Part shown: positions 57,458-64,000 of the stretch, in pieces
Numbering within the stretch: position 1 is the stretch's first letter
Layout: each line of letters begins with the position of its first letter
NCBI GenBank assembly: GCA_013368315.1
Contig: JAACJM010000075.1
Coordinates: 124,001-188,000 of the forward strand
Reading direction: 5' to 3'
Source: Tetrapyrgos nigripes
Lineage: Eukaryota > Basidiomycota > Agaricomycetes > Agaricales > Campanellaceae
Length of the DNA: 64,000 nucleotides
Notes under the pieces: model-generated
Told to the model about the DNA's origin: nothing
Databases searched by the model: none
The model's input: the letters and a program-made list of their open reading frames with translations, nothing else
Translations under genes and position numbers: made by a program

Positions 57458-58945
57458 TCAGAGAATGTCGGATTGCATGCGATGATGCGCTAATTTGAGA
57501 CGTACCGAATAACCTTTATCATGGCTGACGTTGGAAGATTGGGTGAAGTAGACTCGAGTATCACTCGAAGCATAGTCTCGATAGTCGTTCAAAGACATGT
57601 GTACAGTAGTAAATCGAGTATTGCTGCTCAAAGAGTCACCCTCTTCTCGTCGGAAGTAAGCACGGGAATTTAGAGATGCAAGGAGCGTGTTGGTGTATAA
57701 TTTGGACAAAATAAGAGCACTGTGACATTTTCGGCGTCAGAGCCTAGAATTAGCAACAGTATATATATGATAACTCACATAGCAATATGCAGGCCTGTAT
57801 TAGGAAGACGGAAGAAGAGGATCAACTCCAGAATTGCAGCACCGGCAGTGATAGCAGCCGTCTCGATGGTGCTACGAATGATACGTGTCAAAAAAAGATC
57901 AGTTTGCCTGGTGATGTGGCTAAAGTGCTCAATTCGACTTCGAGCGATAGCCCTACGCAGCTGTGCGGATGATCGATTAGCTTTTTCTATATTTGGACAG
58001 AGCAGCTGAACGCACCAAGACTGTCATGCAGACAGTGATCATGACATCTGCGGTAGCGCTAGCAGCCAACCAGGTAGCGGTACTTGGAAAGACGATAGAA
58101 ACGAAGGCAAGATCGTTTATGGGGAAAAACTAAGCAACGAATAGGTGATCGAGCAGGGTCGAAAGGCAAAGGAAACCTACCCTGGCGGTTGAGACGACTG
58201 CTCCAACTACCTGAATCACAGAAACCATAAGAATCAGCACTGTCATCACTCTCCAGAACTTTTTCTCAAATTTGTTGATAGAATTATGGCTGCCCAACAT
58301 CCAAACTCGCCAACCGAAGAAAACCTGTACTACCGCAGAAGCTGTGAGGGATATAAGTAAACGGTTAAACCAAAATGCTCAGTGCCCGAGTATCGAGAAC
58401 CGTGACTCACAAAGACTGTTCCACAATGGTGTTGTAGTAAAACCCCAGTCGACCAAATGAAGATACTCGAATCGTCCCCATCCCGAAATAAGCATGAGCC
58501 AGACAGAATCTGTAGTTGCAACGGTAGAAACGAGATCTAGCACGAATACCAAGTAAACTGAAGCAAAAGCTTTATTTTTGACTTCAGAGCCGGCAAATGG
58601 GCATGCTTACCGGTAAACTTCACGACGAGACGGTCGTTGGGGGCAGACATGTAGTAGATATCTGTTTCCGAAGTTTAATAGTCGATCTGTTTGCTTGTAC
58701 AAATATATATATCTTACACAATTGAACGATGAGTGTTCCCATGAGTAGGTATGAGATGAGCGCTCCAATGAACTAGGAGAACGATGTGAGTGGAAGAATT
58801 AAGTACGATCGTCCGCAAGCTCACCACTGGTGCTATGCTGAGATTGTCATCAGAGGTCAGAACAAGCCTTCGAAGATCAAGAGTGTACGTACCCCAGGAT
58901 GGTGTCATGAGAGACAGGGGGCGAAGGCGGGAGAATTGCAGCCAT
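57458..58945 (-). CDS. DUF6534-type seven-helix membrane protein, copy F
   Basis: ATG is at 58945-58943 and the microexon at 58825-58837. The last exon runs to 57458. All nine exons stay open. It is the most diverged intact copy: FIGALISYLL, MSAPNDRLVVKF, RVMTVLILMVSVIQVVGAVV and SRIEHFSHITRQTDLFLTR. Its C-tail is longest (TTVHMSLNDYRDYASSDTR onward, ending MQSDIL). Its ATG is only 292 bp from the ATG of ASST copy C on the other strand, so the two once shared a bidirectional promoter region. Confidence 0.85.
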
Positions 58946-59013
58946 TGTAACGCCGGGTGGACGGGGATGAGGAGAGTGTCAAGCTAAAGGGTAGCAAAGC
59001 ACCCTTGACCCCT

Positions 59014-59034
59014 GCATATACATATATGATTATG
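59014..59034 (-). promoter_or_regulatory. TATA-like block of DUF6534 copy F
   Basis: CATAATCATATATGTATATG on the minus strand, a variant with a 4-bp expansion relative to the other copies. Confidence 0.55.
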
Positions 59035-59497
59035 TTACTGGGAAGGTGTAGATAGATTATGTACACCGCCCCGGAAAAGGATCAACCTAACGTCAAAACC
59101 GTCAGAACACTGACATGTACTGACACCTCATGTGCCTGCTTCGTAGTAGCTTTGTTCTCAATTTGTCCTTTGATTTAAGCACACCTTCAGCGATGCTTCT
59201 GCTTCCCCAACAACTCCTTCAACTATGTGAAGGCCATGTCTTTCAAGCCTTCCCCACGCCTCCCTTTCATTTTCGTCTCCGCCCAACAATCCCAGTTCAA
59301 ATCCCGTCCCGAACTCGTACCCACCCCATGGAACATCACTTTGACCAAAACCTTCCTCCTCTCCTATTAATGGCCCCGCATGTCTCCTCCCCGGATCGCA
59401 TTCGTCCGCAACGTTGAATATCTTCTGACGGAGTGAATGATACGTTTTTGACGTTATGGGCGGGAACTGCTAGCTCGTTGCCAGGATTTGACGTACC

Positions 59498-61462
59498 ATT
59501 TGATCACTGGGGAAAGATGCCACTGCTTCGCATGGCAAGTTACGAGGCCCATAGTAGGGTTGCAGCGTTAGCCATATTAGGAATATTATACTGTGGTTAT
59601 TCAGTAGAGATTCACTGTAAGAACAAGATAAGTAATCATGCAATCAATGCCTATTCGTACTTAGAACCCCAGTGTTTATATTGCTCGGCTTGTACAACCG
59701 AATAAAGGCAGGGCACGTTGCCGTTTAGCTGCTGTCAAGCCGGGCAACCGAGTTAATTAAATCGCGGCTTTTCTGATGGGCCATGGCCTACACACTAAAA
59801 CCTCGCTATATTCTTGAACCGCGTTGTAGCTGATCATGATTGCAAAAACAGGGCTGACCAATTGACTGACGGCGCGTACTTGTATGCTTGTGTATTGGCT
59901 ACATAAATACATACATACATATCGCGGGGTGAAGGCGAAAGGACTTAGGAAAATCCGACGGGACTTGGGTTATGTCATTGTTTGTTCATGGTTGACGACA
60001 GCTTGAGTCGGATCGAAAAGCCGATGCGTCGTGAGTCTAGACCGATCATTCTTGGATCATTCGGTTGTCGGCATCATAGACTGGCCAATAGAAATTGCAG
60101 GCGTGGAAAAGTTGCGATTGAATTGCAAAGGTCGCCTAAGTTAACTCAGCCTAAAGGCCTCGTAACCGATCACCGGCTGTTGCCGCAAAAACGCGTGGTC
60201 TTCAATCCTTCACACTTGCTCACACACCGAAAAGGGACAAATTTCCGCTCGACGGATATGTGAACGGATATGTGCATGGAAATAAGATATATTTGGAACC
60301 TGGATTTCAGTACAAAAAGATGATGTATCTGTAAGGTAGATATCTGAACAGAAAGTTGCTATATAAGGATGCATTTTAGTACATTTGATTGATGTGCAGA
60401 AATATTGCATATCAAAGCTATTGAAAGAAGTACAAAAAGACCTCATATCAAGGCTCTGGATATGGTTATGGACATGGGTCTGGAAAGACAATCAGTCCGG
60501 CTTCCTGATATGTACCAATAATTCATATGTCCGTTGAACGAATATGCCAGAATCCGCATATCCGTTCAACGGACATATGAACTATTGGTACCCATATCTG
60601 GAAGCCGGATTTATTGTCTTTTCGGATGCATATCCGTAACAATGTCCGGAGCCTTAATATGAGGTCTTTTTGTACCTTTTTCCATAGATTTGATATGCCA
60701 TGTGTCTGTGCACTAGTCAAATGTACCAAAAGACTTCGAGATATATTGGCTTTCTGTTCAGATATCTAGTCTACGGATACATCATCTTTTTGTACTTATA
60801 TCTAGTTCCCGAATATATCTCATTTTCGTACACATATCCGGTCACATATCCGTCGAGCGGAAATTTGTCCCTTTTCGGCGTGTCATCGCTGCTTCTCCCA
60901 TTAAGCAAAATCCACATCATGAAGGAGATGTGGGCCACCACTGCGTGTGGCAATGACGAGGCCCAAAGGAAAAGGGGTGGGTGGCGAGCGCTAATGAGAG
61001 CTGTCAACTGTTTCGGTACTGAGATTCCGAGTCGAGGAAATCGTATATCTAAATCGTATATCTAAATTACATAGCCATACGCGGAAGCCTCATATTATAG
61101 GAACAAGTCACAGTCCCTCAAGGGCCCCGTAACGTTGTAACCTTCATGGATGGTGAGCAGCGATGAGCAAGTGAAGGGTGATGGGCGTTGCGCGTACGCG
61201 TTGCAGACCACGTGTTTTTGCGGCAACAGCTAGTGACCGAATGGCACCGGAAACCAGCCCAACATCTGTGAAGAAACGGCATACCGGCATGACCGGAGCT
61301 TGCCGACTGAATAGAGGACCTAACGAGCACAGCCACACGCGGGAACGTCAGATTATAAGAACGAGACCCTAAAGGGCCTCGTAATGTCGGTCTCCCCACA
61401 GTTTACACCAGATTTGGGTCTCGTTATTGTGCCACGCGCAGCGATGGCCCACATTTCTCTCT
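59498..61462. mobile_element. About 1.96-kb insertion in ASST copy C
   Basis: Its ends carry the same short repeat in opposite orientation: CCACTGCTTCGCATGGCA with TTACGAGGCCC near 59520-59550, and GGGTCTCGTTATTGTGCCAC with GCGATGGCCCAC near 61415-61453. It contains a foldback element (60224-60883), two GCCACAC-type repeats (61070-61130, 61327-61385) and no recognised gene. It is probably a composite of several insertions. Confidence 0.6.
60224..60883. mobile_element. 660-bp foldback element
   Basis: The left end ACACCGAAAAGGGACAAATT is inverted at the right end (AATTTGTCCCTTTTCGGCGT). Arms of about 320 bp pair along their length, with GACGGATATGTG, AAAAAGATGATGTATC, AAGTACAAAAAGACCTCATA and GCCGGATT-type words in both orders. 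The centre is near 60553. Part of the right arm also exists at 13690-13950. Confidence 0.85.
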
Positions 61463-62289
61463 TAGAGTGTTGGATCATGGGTATGAGCAGTGGTAAAGAA
61501 TTTTACGGTGGTGAATTGGAATGATATCCATGAGGTGGGTTTCTACTTCTCTTTCTATTATTTTCTCAATGTAGGCACCTCAGGTACTAAGATCTAAACA
61601 GTTTCACATAAACTCTGACAGGACAGTCGTCACCGCCATCTACAACCTCATAGAGGACATCTCGGACATGACGTCTGTAGCCCAGTCTCTCTTTGGCCAT
61701 TGGTTTATCTGGGATGTATGTGCACAGGAGTTGGATATTGCTTCTGGTAAGTCAATTTTTCGTTCTCTTCTGCTCCTTTTCCCTTTCTCCCTTCATCCTC
61801 ATCTTTCTTTGACATTGATATTCATGTACAATATATCTCTCCATCTCAGGCAACCCAACAAACTCCCTCTTCTGCGTCCTATCATCTGCCTCTCCCCAGT
61901 CTACACCTATATCCGTATCAGGTAGCATCACCACCCCAGCTACTCCTCCAACAGATTCTAACAGCCAATTATGTCCATATCAATGGCAGAGAAGAGCGCA
62001 GCAAGGAATTATCTGATTTTGGCAAGACATTGATGGGTAAGGTGTTTCATTTCATTTCAGTCTTGGTCTTTTCTTTTGTTGCTTTGTCTCCTTTCTTCTT
62101 CCCAGCCCTGCATAATGAATGATACTTACTCTGCTATGCAGATCAACTTCCCAAATCATATGGGCTCTTGGTCCCCTCCACCATCCAAGTAAATCTCTCA
62201 GGCCCATCTGTGCTGTCCTCCCACCTCTCAAATTTCACAGGAGACGATGCAAGATGGGTTGGTGAGAAGGGGTTGAGTGGGGGTGAGTA

Positions 62290-64000
62290 GCTAAGGTAGC
62301 AGAAGTCCACTGCCATCGGTAGTCACGTGAAAACGTGTGACACCGACCCCGATATGCAAGGCTTGGTGAGCAGGGCATTAGAGGAAAAAAGAGCACTGCA
62401 GAATGGTAGCTAGGGATGTTGTCTATAGATCTGTGGTCTTATATTTCTGAGGAATAGTGCCGATGTAAAGCTTTAGCACAAAAAACTTTTTTTTTCCAAA
62501 AATGCTCAGAACAGGATTTCTATCCGAACGAGGTAGACAATGAAAATTTGGTCTCTCCAAAACAGCTGCTCATGTGACCGTATTGTTGCAGCCTCAGCAG
62601 CACTCGGAGACGTGTTTTTTGCCTCTTTTACATCACCATGCCCACTCTGAAGTGAAAGAAATACATCAAGAACCTCAGACACCATGCCAAGAAACGAGCA
62701 AGACGTGAATCTCCTCATAATCCTGATCCCGCCACCCACTCTCCCACACCCGAACCTGCACTCGAGCCTGCACCTGATGTGGACTCAGATCTTGAACTGG
62801 AAGATCATCCTGGTTTGAATATTGACGACGGCAACTCGGATACTTTTTCGATTGCATCATCAGACTTCTCTTGTGAGAATGATGATGTGCCTGATTTTGA
62901 CACTGATAACTCACTGGTGCACTGGCTTACACTCGGACATGAACGCCTACAGGCTAGGCTTCACTTGCAAATTAAAAACAAGAGATCAAACTGGAAAACC
63001 AAAACACTTGGAGCTCAACCTGCTGAGCAGACGCTGCGCACACACAAAGCCAACATTCGGAAGAATAAAGAAGCACACGGTGATGGCTTGATGCAATGGC
63101 GATTGGGCATGGGCAAGGGAAAGGCACAGAGCAGTGAGAAATCTACAGCCACGCCCGATGAATCAGTACCTGTGGCTTTAGACTCGGATGATGAAATAGA
63201 GATTGTTGAATCTCAGAACAGGAATGAAACTGCTGCAAATTTGCCAAGTACTCCTCAACTGTCAGTGACCATCGAGGAAGTGGATGATGAAGATCTTTTC
63301 TGTGAATACAGGACCTGGATGCATCCATCCCTTGGCTTCTTGAAGAAGATGGTGTCAATGACATTGACATTCCGGATTCAATTTTTTTTGACATCCAGGA
63401 AGACTTGTTGCCTTCAACATCATCTGATTCGTCTATCCCCGCTCCATCTAACCAACCATCAAAACGACAAATCCCCACCCCTTCGAAAGTTCAATCTTGC
63501 ATCACGCAGCTGGATGAGATGCTCCATCCACGTCAGAAGACTGGCCATGGATTTAGCAAAAAGGCATCTCCATTTGATAGAGTTCTTCGAGGTCGGCTCG
63601 AATTGATGCTTTCTTTCCTTCGGCTTCAAGTCCATAATGAGTACACTCAATGGACTTGGTCCGCTGATCTCATTGCTGTGACTGCTGGGAAAGGTCCATG
63701 GTTATCTCGTATGCTCAGGGTCTGGACAATAGACTTTGTGGAGAACCCGGAGAAGCTTCCAAAGCCAGCATATGGGTGCAAAAACAAGTCAATGCTAGAT
63801 GACGAGGACCTAACACATGAGCTCAAGCTGCATCTTCAGGGGATTGGGAAATATGTTGCTGCAAGACATGTTGTTCAATTCATCAACTCACCAGAGGTAA
63901 AAGCTCAGTTGCGGTTGAAAAAGGGAATCACTGAGCGTACTGCGCATCAGTGGATGAATCGTATGGACAAGAGATGGGGGAAGGATCCTAAGGGAATGTA
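62290..64000 (+). mobile_element. DDE transposon, left part (continues beyond window)
   Basis: ASST homology stops exactly at a TA (62288-62289), after which GCTAAGGTAGCAGAAGTCC begins. This start is unlike the inverted ends of the 15847-17103 element, so it is another family. It carries the N-terminal half of a transposase. The other end lies outside. Confidence 0.7.
62638..64000 (+). pseudogene. DDE-superfamily transposase, N-terminal half (partial, probably defective)
   Basis: From ATG at 62638 the frame has a TGA at codon 6 (62653), then basic KKYIKNLRHHAKKRARRE and an acidic, Ser/Pro-rich stretch. Near 63300-63320 the coding frame shifts by one; the second frame runs from DLDASIPWLLEED to the edge, with LDEMLHP, GKGPWLSRMLR, LDDEDLTHELKLHLQ and ITERTAHQWMNRM. 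These match the helix-turn-helix N-terminal region of a DDE family common in agaricomycetes. No intron that I tried fixes the phase at 63300. The catalytic domain lies beyond the window. An upstream coding exon avoiding the TGA cannot be excluded. Confidence 0.65.

Larger units (their letters stand above)
59238..62289 (+). pseudogene. ASST copy C, broken by two insertions
   Basis: The N-terminal part (59238-59497) has FVSAQQ, SRPELVPTPWNIT and NDTFLTLWAGTAS but is frameshifted and shortened. It is then split by about 1.96 kb. Homology resumes at about 61463 (LDHGYE-like, then the exon 1 end at about 61530), exon 2 at about 61623-61747 (MTSVAQSLFGHWF, CAQELDIAS), exon 3 at about 61850-62030 with deletions, and exon 4 at about 62140-62283. 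A transposon begins at 62290, in the donor of the fourth intron. The last exon, if it survives, lies beyond the window. Confidence 0.75.

Overview
The window looks like repeat-rich, gene-poor DNA from an agaricomycete (mushroom-forming basidiomycete). The support is a NACHT-WD40 NLR-type receptor, a multicopy seven-helix DUF6534-type membrane protein family, a secreted arylsulfotransferase-like (ASST) family, short 40-70 nt introns in every gene, tRNA-Ile genes with introns, Ty3/gypsy retrotransposons and TA-targeting DDE DNA transposons. The species cannot be named from the sequence.

Layout. 1-709 is the 3' end of an NLR whose start lies outside the window. 2.29-3.95 kb is a broken ASST copy (A, minus). 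4.98-9.38 kb is a complete five-exon NACHT-WD40 gene (1372 codons) with 14 nearly identical WD40 repeats. 12.1-13.0 kb has a minisatellite and a decayed LINE-like fragment. 14.07-17.43 kb is DUF6534 copy A (minus), broken by three TA-flanked insertions, one carrying part of a DDE transposase. 19.29-20.67 kb is DUF6534 copy B (plus). 22.89-22.99 kb is a tRNA-Ile, and the 6.66-kb LTR element Gypsy-1 (23.00-29.66 kb) sits two bases outside its 5' end. 30.90-33.06 kb is the intact ASST gene (copy B, minus), followed by a second tRNA-Ile (33.65 kb). 35.98-37.39 kb is DUF6534 copy C (plus). About 39.6-44.6 kb is a decayed chromodomain gypsy element (minus). 46.6-49.8 kb is a cluster of palindromic DNA elements. 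51.15-52.58, 54.65-56.07 and 57.46-58.95 kb are DUF6534 copies D (minus), E (plus) and F (minus). 59.24-62.29 kb is ASST copy C (plus), split by two insertions; the second is a DDE transposon that runs off the right edge.

How the pieces relate. The locus has grown by segmental duplication. DUF6534 segments C and E are direct duplicates of about 3 kb. B and D are inverted duplicates of about 3 kb. The two NLRs share their downstream kilobase. A 500-bp block carrying the start of a tRNA-Ile is duplicated at 33.2 and 38.2 kb. DUF6534 and ASST genes lie head to head at 33.1/36.0 kb and at 58.95/59.24 kb. All six DUF6534 copies keep the same TATA-like upstream block and a 13-nt microexon, and five of the six read as intact.

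Most notable observations: a textbook -1 frameshift signal at the gag-pol overlap of Gypsy-1 (slippery heptamer, 6-nt spacer, perfect 10-bp stem); the three inferred changes in that element all fit CpG-to-TpG decay; a WD40 array with near-identical framework and variable contact positions; a gene-conversion-like block between DUF6534 copies C and E; two transposons inserted back to back at one TA; two large foldback elements; and an unrecognised peptide segment in two or three copies whose differences fall mainly at third codon positions.
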